From the NCBI RefSeq assembly GCF_000855665.1, contig NZ_JXSS01000017.1, positions 1-33,596 of the forward strand: a stretch of 33,596 nucleotides of DNA, given 5' to 3'. Both the position numbers and the translations under genes were made by a program. This document shows, in pieces, positions 7,522-16,677 of this stretch; positions within the stretch are counted from its first letter, which is position 1; each line of letters starts with the position of its first letter. This DNA comes from Lysobacter sp. A03 (GTDB lineage Bacteria; Pseudomonadota; Gammaproteobacteria; Xanthomonadales; Xanthomonadaceae). The notes below the pieces were generated by a model. It did not search any database, was not told where the DNA came from, and was given only the letters and a program-made list of their open reading frames with translations.

Positions 7522-8916
7522 TCAGACGTCCCGGGCGTCCGGATCGCCGTCGCCATCCAGCGCGGTTGGCGTGTCGAAGGACAGCGTCGCGATCACCCCG
7601 AACTCGCGTCCCGGCTGGACCGAAACGCTCCAGCCGTACAGCGCGCACAGCCGGCGCACGATCGACAGGCCGATGCCGCCGCCGTGGGTGTGGCCGGCGT
7701 GGGTGCCGCGATACCCGCGCTGGAAGATCCCGGCGGCGTCCTCGGCGCTCAGTCCCGGACCCGAATCGATCACCTGCACCGCGCCGTCCAGCATGCGCAC
7801 GATGACCTCGCCTTCAACGGTGTACTTCACCGCGTTGCCGATCAGGTTGCCCAGCGCAACGGCGACCGCCGCCTCCGGCGCGTCCACCACGAGCGGGTCG
7901 GTGTTGTCCTCCAGACGCAATACCAGCGGCTTGCCGGCCAATTGGGTGCGATGGACGTCCAGCGACTGTGCCGCCAGCTTGGCCACGTCGGTGGCACCGT
8001 GGCCACGCTCATTGCGCGACAGCAGCAGCAGCGCGCTGATCAGATCGGTGCACTGCTGCTCGGCGCGCTGGATGCGCATCAGGCGGGTACGGGTCTTCTC
8101 GTCGAGCTGCGGGTTGGACAACAGCAGCTCGACCGCGCCGCGGATTACTGCCAGTGGCGTGCGCAGTTCGTGGCTGACGTCGGCGTTGAACTCGCGGTCG
8201 CGCTGGACCACCTCGGTGAGCCGGCCGGCATAGTCGTCCAGCGCCTCGGCAAGCTGGCCGACCTCGTCGTCGGGAAAATGGTCCGCCAGGGACTCCGAGG
8301 CGGCACTGCGGCCGGACTCCTTGAGTCGCCTCGCCAGCTCGGACACTGGACTCATCACCCGCGAGGCCGACCACCATCCCAGGACCAGCGACAGCAGGGT
8401 GAACACCAGCACCGACGCATACAGGGCGTGGTTGAAACGCTCCTCGCTGCGCTTGGACGGGGTCATGTCATAGGCGAGGAAGAACCAGGCCTGGGGCGTC
8501 TTGCGCACGGCGAGCTTGTAGGCGAACTCGGTGCCGTCCGGGTCGCTGCCGACCATGCCGGTGATGCCGTCCGACAGCGCATACCACTCCGGCCGGCTGA
8601 GGCGCACCGACTCGAACTTGTCGGGCGTATAGACGTAGGCGCGGACCTGGTCAAAGGGGAATTCGCGGTTGTTGGGGTCCACTTCGAACTGGTGCGCCGC
8701 GTTGGCGAGATTGCGGTTCATCACATCCTCGATCAACTGGTTCTCCACCCGCGCGCGGGTCCAGTTGGTCGCCCACGCGAACAGCAGCGTCAGGCTGAAA
8801 CCCAGCAACACGAAGGACAGGATGATCCGGCTGCGCAGCCGCCGCCGGTAGCGCATGCGCCGGTTGGGGGCTGGGCCGTTGGTTGCTGGCGCCCGGGGGA
8901 CCTCAGCTTTCCGCAT
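7522..8916 (-). CDS. Membrane sensor histidine kinase (HisKA type)
   Basis: A 464-residue sensor kinase. It has a transmembrane helix at about residues 29-50, a periplasmic domain of roughly 110 residues, and a second helix (ASVLVFTLLSLVLGWW). A HAMP-like segment (VMSPVSELARRLKE) follows, then the dimerisation/phosphoacceptor domain with His in DVSHELRTPLAV (around residue 249). The ATPase domain shows the N box GNLIGNAVKYT, the G1 box VIDSGPGLS and the G2 box GGGIGLSIVRRL. It starts inside the end of the response regulator gene (14-bp overlap), so the two are translated together. The signal sensed is unknown; the periplasmic domain did not remind me of a named sensor. Confidence 0.92.
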   Translation of the reverse strand: MRKAEVPRAPATNGPAPNRRMRYRRRLRSRIILSFVLLGFSLTLLFAWATNWTRARVENQLIEDVMNRNLANAAHQFEVDPNNREFPFDQVRAYVYTPDKFESVRLSRPEWYALSDGITGMVGSDPDGTEFAYKLAVRKTPQAWFFLAYDMTPSKRSEERFNHALYASVLVFTLLSLVLGWWSASRVMSPVSELARRLKESGRSAASESLADHFPDDEVGQLAEALDDYAGRLTEVVQRDREFNADVSHELRTPLAVIRGAVELLLSNPQLDEKTRTRLMRIQRAEQQCTDLISALLLLSRNERGHGATDVAKLAAQSLDVHRTQLAGKPLVLRLEDNTDPLVVDAPEAAVAVALGNLIGNAVKYTVEGEVIVRMLDGAVQVIDSGPGLSAEDAAGIFQRGYRGTHAGHTHGGGIGLSIVRRLCALYGWSVSVQPGREFGVIATLSFDTPTALDGDGDPDARDV

Positions 8917-9586
8917 CGAGCTCGGCGATCCGGTAACCGATACCGTGGCGGGTGTGGATCAGCGAGGTCGGGAACGGCTTGTCGACCACCGCGCGCAGAC
9001 CGTGGATGTGCACTCGCAGGCTGTCGGAGTCCGGCAGCTCCTCGCCCCAGACCCGCGTTTCCAGCTCCTGTCGGGTAACCACGGCCGGGGAAGATTCCAT
9101 CAGCGACTGCAGGATCTTCAACCCGGTCGGATTGAGCTGGAGCAGCTTGCCCTGACGGCGCACCTCCAGCGTGTCCAGGTTGTATTCCAGATCGGCCGCG
9201 GTCAGCACGCGGGTCTTGACACCGCGCCCACGGCGCGCGAGCGCGTTCAGCCGGACCTCCACTTCCTGCAGCGCGAAGGGTTTGATCAGGTAGTCGTCGG
9301 CGCCCGAATCGAACCCGGCCAGCTTGTTGTCCAGGGTGTCGCGCGCGGTCAGCATCAGCACCGGGGTCTGCTTGCGCGCCTCGTTGCGCAGCTTGCGGCA
9401 GACCTCCAAACCATCGATGCCCGGCAGGTTGAGATCCAGCACGATCGCGTCGAAATCGTGCACGACCGCGAGGTGCAGACCGGTGATACCGTCGGCGGCG
9501 AAGTCGACCGTGTGGCCACGGTCTTCGAGGAAGTCGCCAAGGTTGGCGGCAATGTCCTGGTTGTCTTCAATGACGAGGATGCGCAT
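8903..9586 (-). CDS. OmpR-family response regulator
   Basis: A 227-residue two-component regulator, partner of the overlapping histidine kinase. The receiver domain (1-~115) has the acidic pair in VIEDNQD, the phosphorylatable Asp in IVLDLNLPGIDG, the LMLTARD Thr region and the conserved Lys in LIKPFAL. The C-terminal winged-helix DNA-binding domain follows (NPTGLKILQSLME, DSLRVHIHGLRAVVDK, HTRHGIGYRI). Phosphorylation by the kinase is expected to change DNA binding at unknown target promoters. The ATG at 9584-9586 has AGGAAGA just upstream on the coding strand, supporting the start. No rlmKL or gltX regulatory site could be linked to it by eye. Confidence 0.94.
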   Translation of the reverse strand: MRILVIEDNQDIAANLGDFLEDRGHTVDFAADGITGLHLAVVHDFDAIVLDLNLPGIDGLEVCRKLRNEARKQTPVLMLTARDTLDNKLAGFDSGADDYLIKPFALQEVEVRLNALARRGRGVKTRVLTAADLEYNLDTLEVRRQGKLLQLNPTGLKILQSLMESSPAVVTRQELETRVWGEELPDSDSLRVHIHGLRAVVDKPFPTSLIHTRHGIGYRIAELDAES

Positions 9587-9743
9587 GGAGTCTTCCTGTT
9601 TTGGGTGGACGCCGGCCGGGGCCGCGTCGGAACCGGACAGGCGGCATGGGACGCCCGGCGCGGTGGATCACCCGATTCTGCCAGACCGGGACGTTGGAGA
9701 ATGTCACCGGCAGGCGCCGACGCGCTCGGCGTGCGGCGTGGCT

Positions 9744-11933
9744 TCAGCGTCGCTGCAGGCGCCAGCAGCGATGGATGCGGGTGTTGCGGGCGAAATCCGG
9801 CGGGATCGTCTGCGCGGTGATCTCTTCGAAGGACGCAAATTCCGCCACCGCCGCCTCGTCCAGACGGAAACGTCGGAAATTGTTGGAGAAGTACAGCACG
9901 CCGTCGCGGGCCAGCCGATCGACCGCCGCGCGCAACAGCCGGACATGGCCGGCCTGGATGTCGAAATCGTCCGCGCGCTTGGAGTTGGAGAAGGTCGGCG
10001 GGTCGCAGAAGATCAGGTCGTATTCGGCCTGGTCGGCCTCCAGCCAGGCCATGGCGTCGGCTTGCACGAGCCGATGCCGGGCTCCGCCCATGCCGTTCTC
10101 GGCCAGGTTGTCGGCGCACCATTGCAGGTAGGTCGGCGACAGGTCGACGGTGGTGGTCTGGCGTGCACGCCCGACCGCGGCGTGCATGGTGGCCGCGCCA
10201 GTGTAGCCGAACAGGTTCAGGAACCGGGTGTCCTCGGCCTCGGCCGCGATCCGCAGGCGCAGTGGCCGGTGGTCGAGGAACAGGCCGGTGTCGAGATAGT
10301 CGAACAGGTTCACCCGCAGGCGGGCATCGCCTTCGCGCACGGTGAGGTACTCGCCGCGCTGGTCGAAGCGGCCGTACTTGGAGCCGCCTTTGCCGCGCGA
10401 ACGGGTCTTCAGCGCGACCTGCTCACGCGGCACATCGAAGACCTCGCGAGCGGCGGCCAGCAACTCGTTCAGACGCCGGCGCTGGAGCGGCTCGGGAATA
10501 TCGTCCGGTGCTGCGTATTCCTGCACGTGCAGGAAGGTGCGCGGCGTCATCTCGTCGGTCTGGTAAACATCGATCGCCGCCGAGTATTCGGGCAAGTCGG
10601 CGTCATAGGCGCGGAAGCAGCTCACCGCCTCACGCTGGCGCCAGGTCTTCAGCTTGCGCAGGTTCTTGCGCAGGCGGTTGGCAACCATCTGCGCCCCATC
10701 GGCCAGCGCGGGCGCTTCCTCGCCGGATTTGCGTTCGCGCTGCGGCGGTGCCACCGGATCTACCGTGATCAGGGTGCACTCGATTGCGCCGTTGAACATC
10801 TGGTACTTCTTGAGTGCGCGCAGACCGGTGGCGTGGGCCAGCTCGGCGTCACCACACAGCAGGCTGGCCCGCCAGTCCGGCACGGCGCGCTTGAGCGCAT
10901 CCCCGAGCGCGCGATAGAGCGCTGGATCGGCGGCCAGGCGCAGGTCGTAGGGCGGATTGCAAACCACCAGTCCGCCCGGCGCGGCGATCGCATCAGGGGC
11001 GACCTCGGGCCGCGGCAGTACCGGGATCGACCCCAGACGCAGGCCTTCGACCGCGGCCGTTTCCCACTTGATCACGCCGGTCAGCCCGGCCAGCACTTCG
11101 TTCTCCTGCGCCGCGGCAATCGCCTGCGGATCGCGGTCACGGCCGAAGAACACCGGCCGCAGCGCGGCGCGGCCGGCGACTTCGCGCTGACGCGCGTCAT
11201 CGAGCAGCGACTGCCAGTGCTCCTGGTCAAAGCCCTTCCAGCGGGTCGGCGCGAAACCGCCGTGCCGCAGGAGGCCGGGCGCGACGTCGGCGGCCATCAG
11301 CGCACCCTCGATGACCAGCGTGCCGCTGCCGCACATCGGGTCCAGCAGCCCGCCACCGGCGGCGTAGACCTGCGGCCAGCGGCCACGCATCAACACGCCC
11401 GCGGCAAGGTTTTCCTTCAACGGCGCCTCGCCCTGCTGCTGGCGCCAGCCGCGTCGGTGCAGCGGGCCACCGCCCAAATCGATGGACACGATCGCGCGGT
11501 CCTTGCGCACCACCAGGTTGACGCGGACATCGGGGGTTTCCACATCGACGCTCGGGCGCATGCCGGTGGTGTCGCGCATCACGTCAACGATCGCGTCCTT
11601 GACGCGCTGAGCGGCGAAACGGGCATGGGTCAGGCCGGTTCCGGAGACGTGCGCATCGACCGCGATGGTGTCGCCCTCGCCGAGCTGGGACGGCCAGTCG
11701 ATCGCGGCGACGCCGGCGTACAGCGCCTGCTCGTCAGGGCAGTCAAAATCGGCGATCGGCCACAGCACGCGGCTGGCCAGACGCGACCACAGCACCGCGC
11801 GCTGCGCATCCGCCAGCCTGCCTTCCACGTTCACCCCGGCCATGGTTGCCGTCGCCCGGGCACAACCCAGCGCGAGCATCTCCTCGGCCAACAGGTATTC
11901 CAGGCCTTTGCCGCAACTGGCGAAGAACTTCAT
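9744..11933 (-). CDS. rlmL: Bifunctional 23S rRNA methyltransferase RlmKL
   Basis: A 729-residue fusion enzyme that makes N2-methylguanosine 2445 and N7-methylguanosine 2069 of 23S rRNA during large-subunit assembly, using S-adenosylmethionine. The N-terminal half has a THUMP-type RNA-binding region, the SAM-site stretch [17 protein letters not shown] and the catalytic NPPY (about residues 326-329), as in RlmL. The C-terminal half has a second Rossmann methyltransferase: [28 protein letters not shown] and the [10 protein letters not shown] motif (about 642-651), as in RlmK. Length matches the E. coli fusion. Its ATG overlaps the stop of the upstream esterase gene by four bases (ATGA), which implies translational coupling. 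The identification is firm. Confidence 0.96.
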   Translation of the reverse strand: MKFFASCGKGLEYLLAEEMLALGCARATATMAGVNVEGRLADAQRAVLWSRLASRVLWPIADFDCPDEQALYAGVAAIDWPSQLGEGDTIAVDAHVSGTGLTHARFAAQRVKDAIVDVMRDTTGMRPSVDVETPDVRVNLVVRKDRAIVSIDLGGGPLHRRGWRQQQGEAPLKENLAAGVLMRGRWPQVYAAGGGLLDPMCGSGTLVIEGALMAADVAPGLLRHGGFAPTRWKGFDQEHWQSLLDDARQREVAGRAALRPVFFGRDRDPQAIAAAQENEVLAGLTGVIKWETAAVEGLRLGSIPVLPRPEVAPDAIAAPGGLVVCNPPYDLRLAADPALYRALGDALKRAVPDWRASLLCGDAELAHATGLRALKKYQMFNGAIECTLITVDPVAPPQRERKSGEEAPALADGAQMVANRLRKNLRKLKTWRQREAVSCFRAYDADLPEYSAAIDVYQTDEMTPRTFLHVQEYAAPDDIPEPLQRRRLNELLAAAREVFDVPREQVALKTRSRGKGGSKYGRFDQRGEYLTVREGDARLRVNLFDYLDTGLFLDHRPLRLRIAAEAEDTRFLNLFGYTGAATMHAAVGRARQTTTVDLSPTYLQWCADNLAENGMGGARHRLVQADAMAWLEADQAEYDLIFCDPPTFSNSKRADDFDIQAGHVRLLRAAVDRLARDGVLYFSNNFRRFRLDEAAVAEFASFEEITAQTIPPDFARNTRIHRCWRLQRR

Positions 11934-12484
11934 TGCATTTCCCCGCGGCCATTCGACAGCGTCAGGCTCGACAGCAGGCCGGCAAACGCGTCGGCACTGG
12001 CCCGCACGTGGCGGGAAAGCCGGTGATCGTCATCGACCAGCAGCAGTCGGGCGCGGCGCTCCTGCGCCCAGACGACGACGTCGGCGGTGGGAATCAGCTC
12101 ATCGTCCCAGCCGTGGATGATGCTCAGCGGCACATCCGCCGCATCGATGGGATGCGCCTGGTTCATCCGGATTGGCGGTGCCATCAGGAACAGTCCGGCC
12201 ACCGGAATCTGCAGGGACGCGTGCGCGGAGATGAAGGCACCCAGGCTGGATCCGGCCAGCACGACCGGTCCGCGCGCGGCGGCGCTGCGGGTCAATTCCA
12301 GCAGCCGCTGCAGGCGCTCCGGCACGTCACCCAGCGGGCTGACGATCGCGCGGGCATCCAGGTCGGTGTAATCGGGTCGCTCGCAGGTCCAGCCCAGCTC
12401 GGTGGCTGCCTGCGCGAGCGCGGTGACCTTTGTCGCGTCGGGCCCGCTCTCGAAGCCGTGGGAAAGGATGCAGTGTCCGCGCAT
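11930..12484 (-). CDS. Small alpha/beta-hydrolase (esterase-like)
   Basis: A 184-residue alpha/beta-hydrolase with an N-terminal HGFESGP oxyanion-type loop. The nucleophile elbow is GSSLG (Ser80), an acid lies in HGWDDELIP (Asp127 or Asp128), and the catalytic His is about residue 154 in DDDHRLS. It is close to the YqiA/RBBP9-like short cytosolic esterases, but the substrate cannot be told. The start at 12484 (MRGHC) is used because a longer frame to 12586 would run into the start of the divergent amidase gene and adds only low-complexity residues. The stop overlaps the rlmL start (ATGA), placing both in one operon. No signal peptide is seen. Confidence 0.82.
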   Translation of the reverse strand: MRGHCILSHGFESGPDATKVTALAQAATELGWTCERPDYTDLDARAIVSPLGDVPERLQRLLELTRSAAARGPVVLAGSSLGAFISAHASLQIPVAGLFLMAPPIRMNQAHPIDAADVPLSIIHGWDDELIPTADVVVWAQERRARLLLVDDDHRLSRHVRASADAFAGLLSSLTLSNGRGEMQ

Positions 12485-12578
12485 GGTGGATCCGTAAGAA
12501 GAAACGCGCGGCGGCGACGACGTGGCAGGCACGGCGCGCGCAGCGGTGGCTGGGGCCCGCGATGCTAGCATCCGGGCC

Positions 12579-13166
12579 ATGCCCACCGAGCCTTACGCCG
12601 CTGCTGCCGGCCCCGCCATTCACGCAGCTCCGCTGCCTTATCAGCAGCGTCTGGCCGCGCGGCCGCTGGCGTCAATCGATCTGGTGGTGATCCACTGCAC
12701 CGAGCTGCCCGACCTGGCGGCGGCGCGCGAGTACGGTGAGCGGATCCTTTATCCGGAATCGGGCACCGGCAACAGCGGCCACGTCTACATCGACCGCGAC
12801 GGCACGATCCACCAGTATGTGAACCTTGACCGCGTCGCCCACCACGTGCGCGGCTACAACGAGCGGTCAATCGGCATCGAGCTGGTCAACCGCGGCCGCT
12901 ACCCCGATTGGCTCGACTCCCGCCACCAGGCGATGGAGGAAGCCTATCCGCGGCCACAGGTCGCTGCGCTGATCGCGCTGCTTGACTGGCTGTCCCGCAC
13001 CCTGCCCTCGCTGCGATGGATCGCCGGCCACGAGGACCTGGATACGGACCTGGCCGTGGCGAGCGACGATCCCGGCCTGCTCGTGCCGCGCAAGCGCGAT
13101 CCCGGGCCGCGGTTCCCTTGGGCGGTCGTGCTGGCCGCCACTTCGCTGGAGCGGCTGGCCGACTGA
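12579..13166 (+). CDS. N-acetylmuramoyl-L-alanine amidase, AmpD-like
   Basis: A 195-residue zinc amidase (Amidase_2 fold) that cuts the bond between N-acetylmuramic acid and the L-Ala of the peptide stem. It has no signal peptide, so like AmpD it probably recycles anhydromuropeptides in the cytosol. Zinc ligands are predicted at His39 (VVIHCTE), His151 (AGHEDLD) and Asp174 (RKRDPGPRFPW). NSGHVYIDRDGTIHQYV, HHVRGYNERSIGIELVNRG and the final FPW are family hallmarks. Its start (MPTEP) is 95 bp from the divergent esterase start. AmpD activity can influence beta-lactamase induction in some species, but no ampR or ampC is in view. Exact orthology to AmpD rather than a related amidase is not proven. 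Confidence 0.87.
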   Translation: MPTEPYAAAAGPAIHAAPLPYQQRLAARPLASIDLVVIHCTELPDLAAAREYGERILYPESGTGNSGHVYIDRDGTIHQYVNLDRVAHHVRGYNERSIGIELVNRGRYPDWLDSRHQAMEEAYPRPQVAALIALLDWLSRTLPSLRWIAGHEDLDTDLAVASDDPGLLVPRKRDPGPRFPWAVVLAATSLERLAD

Positions 13167-13235
13167 GCACGGGCCGGCGTACTTGCCCTGCTCGCATCCC
13201 ACAGCCGGCAGGACCGGGCGCGTGCCACCGCCGGC

Positions 13236-13241
13236 TATAAT
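13236..13241 (+). promoter_or_regulatory. Perfect -10 hexamer upstream of tesB-like gene
   Basis: TATAAT matches the sigma-70 -10 consensus exactly and stands out in a GC-rich gap. It is 28 bp before the ATG at 13269, so the leader would be short. No convincing -35 (TTGACA-like) lies about 17 bp upstream, which lowers certainty. Confidence 0.5.
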
Positions 13242-13268
13242 TGGCGGTCACCCGCATTGGTCCGCCGC

Positions 13269-14168
13269 ATGACGCCCCCCGTATCCGAGCTGATCGACCT
13301 GCTCTCGCTGGAGCGCCTCGAGAACAACCTGTTCCGCGGCCAGAGCCGCGACATCGGCACCAAGTACGTGTTTGGAGGCCAGGTACTGGGCCAGGCCCTG
13401 TCGGCGGCGCGTGCCACCCTGCAAGACGCCCGCGGCGCCCATTCGCTGCACGCCTACTTCCTGCGCGCCGGCGACATCAAGGCCCCGATCGTCTACCAGA
13501 TCGACCGTACCCGTGACGGCGGCAGCTTCTCGGTCCGGCGGGTGACCGCGATCCAGCACGGCCAGGTGATCTTCTTCATGGCGGCCTCATTCCAGGCCGA
13601 GGAGCCCGGTGCCCAGCACCAGTCCTCGATGCCGTCGGTGCCCATGCCCGAGGACATCGAGCCCTCGCCATCGGTTCCCGACAAGGTCATGGCAACGCTG
13701 CCCGACAAGATCCAGCGCTGGCTGTCGCGCGAGGGGCCTTTCGAGTTCCGCCACGTCTATCCGCGTGACGAGCTCAACCCGCCCAAGCGCCCGCCGCAGC
13801 AGCAGGTCTGGTTCCGCCTGACCGATCGCGTCGGAGATGCCCCGGAGCTGCACCAGGCCCTGCTGGCCTACGCCTCCGACTTCCAGCTGTTGGGCACGGC
13901 GACCTATCCGCACGGGATCAGCTACTACCAGCCCAATGTGCAGATGGCCTCGCTGGACCACGCGCTGTGGTTCCACCGCCCGTTCCGCGCCGACGACTGG
14001 CTGCTGTACTCCATCGACAGCCCCAGCGCGCAAAGCTCGCGCGGACTGGCGCGCGGCCAGATCTATTCGCGCGACGGCATCCTGATCGCCAGCACCGCGC
14101 AGGAAGGGCTGATCCGCGTGGTGCCCGATGCCGCCGGCGCCGCGACCCACGTCCCGGCGCGGAGCTGA
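13269..14168 (+). CDS. tesB: Acyl-CoA thioesterase II
   Basis: A 299-residue double-hotdog thioesterase that hydrolyses acyl-CoA to free fatty acid and CoA in the cytosol. Family features are the N-terminal ENNLFRGQSRDIGTKYVFGGQV, RGAHSLHAYFLRAGDIKAPI, RTRDGGSFSVRRVTAIQHG and FFMAASFQ in the first hotdog. In the second are YASDFQLLGTA, SLDHALWFHRPFRADDWL and SRGLARGQIYSRDG, where the Asp/Gln/Thr active-site residues of TesB are expected. Length is close to E. coli TesB. The ATG at 13269 is preferred to an in-frame TTG at 13257. A single-gene unit from the -10 at 13236, possibly continuing into the gene at 14178 (9 bp gap), is likely. Confidence 0.93.
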   Translation: MTPPVSELIDLLSLERLENNLFRGQSRDIGTKYVFGGQVLGQALSAARATLQDARGAHSLHAYFLRAGDIKAPIVYQIDRTRDGGSFSVRRVTAIQHGQVIFFMAASFQAEEPGAQHQSSMPSVPMPEDIEPSPSVPDKVMATLPDKIQRWLSREGPFEFRHVYPRDELNPPKRPPQQQVWFRLTDRVGDAPELHQALLAYASDFQLLGTATYPHGISYYQPNVQMASLDHALWFHRPFRADDWLLYSIDSPSAQSSRGLARGQIYSRDGILIASTAQEGLIRVVPDAAGAATHVPARS

Positions 14169-14177
14169 GCGCCCGTC

Positions 14178-15062
14178 ATGCGCAAGGTATTCAGCAGTCA
14201 CCGGCTGGAAAACACCGAAGGCGTTGCCGAGCTGCTGCGCCAGGCAGGGATCGAGGTACGTATCCTCAATGGCCGCTCCTACAAGGGCAACCGCCGCCGC
14301 ACCTTCAGCTATTCCGACCCTTCCGCGCCGGTATCGGAAGCCTGGGTGGTTCGTTCCGATGATCAGCGCCTCGCCCGCGAGATCCTCCGCGACGCCGGCC
14401 TCATCGACACCACACGCCCCGACGGCGGCTACACGACGCCAACCTTCCGCAGCGAGGTCGAGTTGGCCCAGGCCCGTTCACCGGCGCGGAAACGGTTGCT
14501 GCGGGTCAAGCTGGGCGTGCTTGCGCTGATTGCGGCCGTGGTCGTGGCCGCTGCCATGCACACCCTCAACCAGCCACCGGCACCGGCTGCTGCGCCTGAA
14601 GATCCTTCGCTGGTGGAAGCCCAGACCGCATCGCCGCCTTTCGACGGTTCCATCGCGGCGACCCTGCCGCCGGTCGGCCGGCTGGTGCTCGCCAGGGCGT
14701 TGGACGATGTCGATACGCCGGTCGCCTGCGTGGGCATTGATCGCGGCGATGCGCCGGCGGCGATCATCACCGCCCTGGCCACCTCCTATCCCGGCCTGAC
14801 GGTGGTTCCCGCCACCGCCTGCCAGGAAATCGCCGACGAGGATCGCGGAAGTTTCGAGCGGGCCACCGGGCGCCCTGCCACGATCGTGGACGTGCGCGTG
14901 TTCCGGCCCACCGGACCGGAACGCGGCACCGTGGAGGTGAACGCCTACCACCACCGGGGCTGGGCTGCCTACGAGACGCTGGAGGTTGCCCGTGTGGATG
15001 ACACCTGGCAGGTAACCGACGTGATCAAACGCGTGGAAAGCCGGGGCTTGATGGGCTTTTGA
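14178..15062 (+). CDS. DUF2007-type protein with one transmembrane helix
   Basis: A 294-residue protein of unknown function. Residues 1-75 (MRKVFSSHRLENTEGVAELL, then a GIEVRILNG strand) resemble the small DUF2007 'putative signal transducing protein' domain. A single hydrophobic helix follows at about 108-128 (LLRVKLGVLALIAAVVVAAA). A Pro/Ala linker (131-145) leads to a C-terminal domain of about 150 residues with two cysteines, Cys in PVACVG and in ATACQE. Since the N terminus has no signal peptide, the DUF2007 part is probably cytosolic and the C-terminal part periplasmic. The gene begins 9 bp after tesB and its stop faces the EF-hand gene 6 bp away. I do not recognise the C-terminal domain. 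Confidence 0.75.
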   Translation: MRKVFSSHRLENTEGVAELLRQAGIEVRILNGRSYKGNRRRTFSYSDPSAPVSEAWVVRSDDQRLAREILRDAGLIDTTRPDGGYTTPTFRSEVELAQARSPARKRLLRVKLGVLALIAAVVVAAAMHTLNQPPAPAAAPEDPSLVEAQTASPPFDGSIAATLPPVGRLVLARALDDVDTPVACVGIDRGDAPAAIITALATSYPGLTVVPATACQEIADEDRGSFERATGRPATIVDVRVFRPTGPERGTVEVNAYHHRGWAAYETLEVARVDDTWQVTDVIKRVESRGLMGF

Positions 15063-15068
15063 CCCGGA

Positions 15069-15761
15069 TCAGCGGCCGCGCCTTGGAGCGAGATCTTCCC
15101 TGGTGAGGTAACCGTCGCGGTCCTCGTCCAGGAACGCGAACATCTTCGCCTTGCCGGGCCAGGCCGCCTCGTACTCGGCGCGGCTCAGGCGGCCGTCGCC
15201 ATTGCTGTCGGCTTCCTTGAAACGCTGGTCGAAGCGCTCGGCCGCCTTGCGCTGGAACTCTGCACGACGACGCTCATTGGCCGCTTGAAGCTCGCTGCGC
15301 ACCAGGTAGCCATCCTCGTTGGTGTCGATCTGGGCAAAGCGCTCGGCCAGCGGCGAGCCGTCGGCTTCCAGCTTGCTGATGCGGCCGTCACCGTCCGTGT
15401 CCAGAGCGATATGGCGAGCCATTCCGCCGTGGCCACCCCCGTGACCCATGCGTCCGCCGCGCTGGCCTTCATGACCACCGCGGCGACCACGCTTGGCATG
15501 GCTTCGCTGCAACTCGCTGCGCTCCAGCTTGCCGTCGCTGTTGCCATCCAGGCGATCGAAGTGCTCTGCCAGGCGCGGGTGCTTGGCCGCTTCGCTGCGA
15601 TCGATCACGCCATCCTTGTTGGCATCCAGGCTGAGCCAGCGGTCGTGGCGCGGGCTTTCGGCGCCGGCCTTGTCGGTCGCGGCCTGTGGCGAGGCCAACG
15701 CGGCGCCGGCCACCAGCATGGCGACAGCGAGGGCGGACATCCGGATCATCGGGTGCTTCAT
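15069..15761 (-). CDS. Secreted protein with six EF-hand calcium-binding loops
   Basis: A 230-residue exported protein. The signal peptide covers about residues 1-24 (hydrophobic core SALAVAMLVAGAALA). Six canonical 12-residue EF-hand loops start with Asp and mostly end in Glu: 46-57 (DANKDGVIDRSE), 72-83 (DGNSDGKLERSE), 121-132 (DTDGDGRISKLE), 146-157 (DTNEDGYLVRSE), 185-196 (DSNGDGRLSRAE) and 212-223 (DEDRDGYLTRED). Between loops 2 and 3 lies an Arg/Gly/His-rich linker (about 89-117). It likely binds calcium in the periplasm or outside; its purpose is unknown. The start at 15761 has a good AGGAG upstream, whereas the longer open frame to 16103 is antisense to bpt. Confidence 0.88.
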   Translation of the reverse strand: MKHPMIRMSALAVAMLVAGAALASPQAATDKAGAESPRHDRWLSLDANKDGVIDRSEAAKHPRLAEHFDRLDGNSDGKLERSELQRSHAKRGRRGGHEGQRGGRMGHGGGHGGMARHIALDTDGDGRISKLEADGSPLAERFAQIDTNEDGYLVRSELQAANERRRAEFQRKAAERFDQRFKEADSNGDGRLSRAEYEAAWPGKAKMFAFLDEDRDGYLTREDLAPRRGR

Positions 15762-15912
15762 GCGGGTTCTCCTGCATCGGTGCCAGTGCGGCACGGTCGC
15801 AAGGATCAACGTATCGACCTCGCCACCGTTGACCTGCGGGCCAAACCGCAGATGAACGCCGCCGATCCGGGGACCTGCCCCGTGCACACGCCGGCGGGCG
15901 GAGAGCGGCGCT

Positions 15913-16677
15913 ATGCTGGTCGCCATGGGTAGCGACACTGGCCAGGACATCGACGATCTACGGCTCTTCCACACGGCCGAGCATCCCTGCGGGTATTGGC
16001 CCCAGCGCATCGCCCGCGATCTGGTGATGGACCCGCGCGACCCGCAATTGGCGCGCTGGTATCCACAGGCGCTGCAATGGGGATTCCGCCGGTCCGGCGA
16101 CATTGTCTACCGCCCGCATTGCCAGGGCTGCCGCGCCTGCGTGGCGGTGCGCATCCCGGTTCTGCGCTTCCGGCCCGACCGCAGCCAACGCCGTTGTCTG
16201 GCGCGCAACGCGCAGGTGGTGACGCGGGTACTCCCGCCCGAACGCACGCCGGAGCAACTCGCGCTCTATCAGCGCTACCTCTCGGCACGCCATCGCGATG
16301 GCGGCATGGATGACCACGGACCGAGCGAATTCGACCAGTTCCTGACCGGGCGCTGGAGCAACGGCCGCTTCATCGAATTGCGCGATCCGTCGCCCGCCGG
16401 TCCGGGCCGCTTGCTGGCGGTCGCGGTCACCGATGTGGTGCCAGGGGCGCTGTCGGCGGTGTACACGTTCTTCGACCCCGATGAGGCCCGGCGTGGACTG
16501 GGTACGCTTGCCGTGCTGCACCAACTGCGTTGGGCCGCGGAGCAAGGTTATCCGCACCTGTACCTGGGCTACTGGATCAAGGGCCACCCGAAAATGGATT
16601 ACAAGCGGCGCTTCCGCCCGCTGGAAGGCTTCAACGGTCGCAACTGGCGCGACATGGATCCTGGAGACTGCACATGA
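15913..16677 (+). CDS. bpt: Aspartate/glutamate leucyltransferase (N-end rule)
   Basis: Aminoacyl-tRNA-protein transferase that adds leucine from tRNA-Leu to N-terminal Asp or Glu of proteins, marking them for ClpS/ClpAP. Family features are [11 protein letters not shown] near the N terminus (Cys for catalysis), [16 protein letters not shown] with its Cys cluster, [13 protein letters not shown], and the C-terminal GNAT-like fold with [17 protein letters not shown] and [20 protein letters not shown]. The ATG at 15913 has GGAG 9 bp upstream and gives 254 residues. An ATG at 15925 would give 250 residues and fits family N termini equally well. The stop overlaps the next gene by ATGA at 16674-16677. 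It is divergent from the EF-hand gene (151 bp between), with no clear operator there. Confidence 0.93.
   Translation: MLVAMGSDTGQDIDDLRLFHTAEHPCGYWPQRIARDLVMDPRDPQLARWYPQALQWGFRRSGDIVYRPHCQGCRACVAVRIPVLRFRPDRSQRRCLARNAQVVTRVLPPERTPEQLALYQRYLSARHRDGGMDDHGPSEFDQFLTGRWSNGRFIELRDPSPAGPGRLLAVAVTDVVPGALSAVYTFFDPDEARRGLGTLAVLHQLRWAAEQGYPHLYLGYWIKGHPKMDYKRRFRPLEGFNGRNWRDMDPGDCT

Noticed and set aside
5881-9078. A 1065-codon open frame on the plus strand across zur, gltX and the kinase gene
   Set aside because: It is antisense to three well-supported genes; high GC suppresses stop codons in shadow frames. The translation has no recognisable domain.
9324-12026. A 900-codon plus-strand open frame across rlmL
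   Set aside because: Antisense to rlmL and to the response regulator, with no family motifs.
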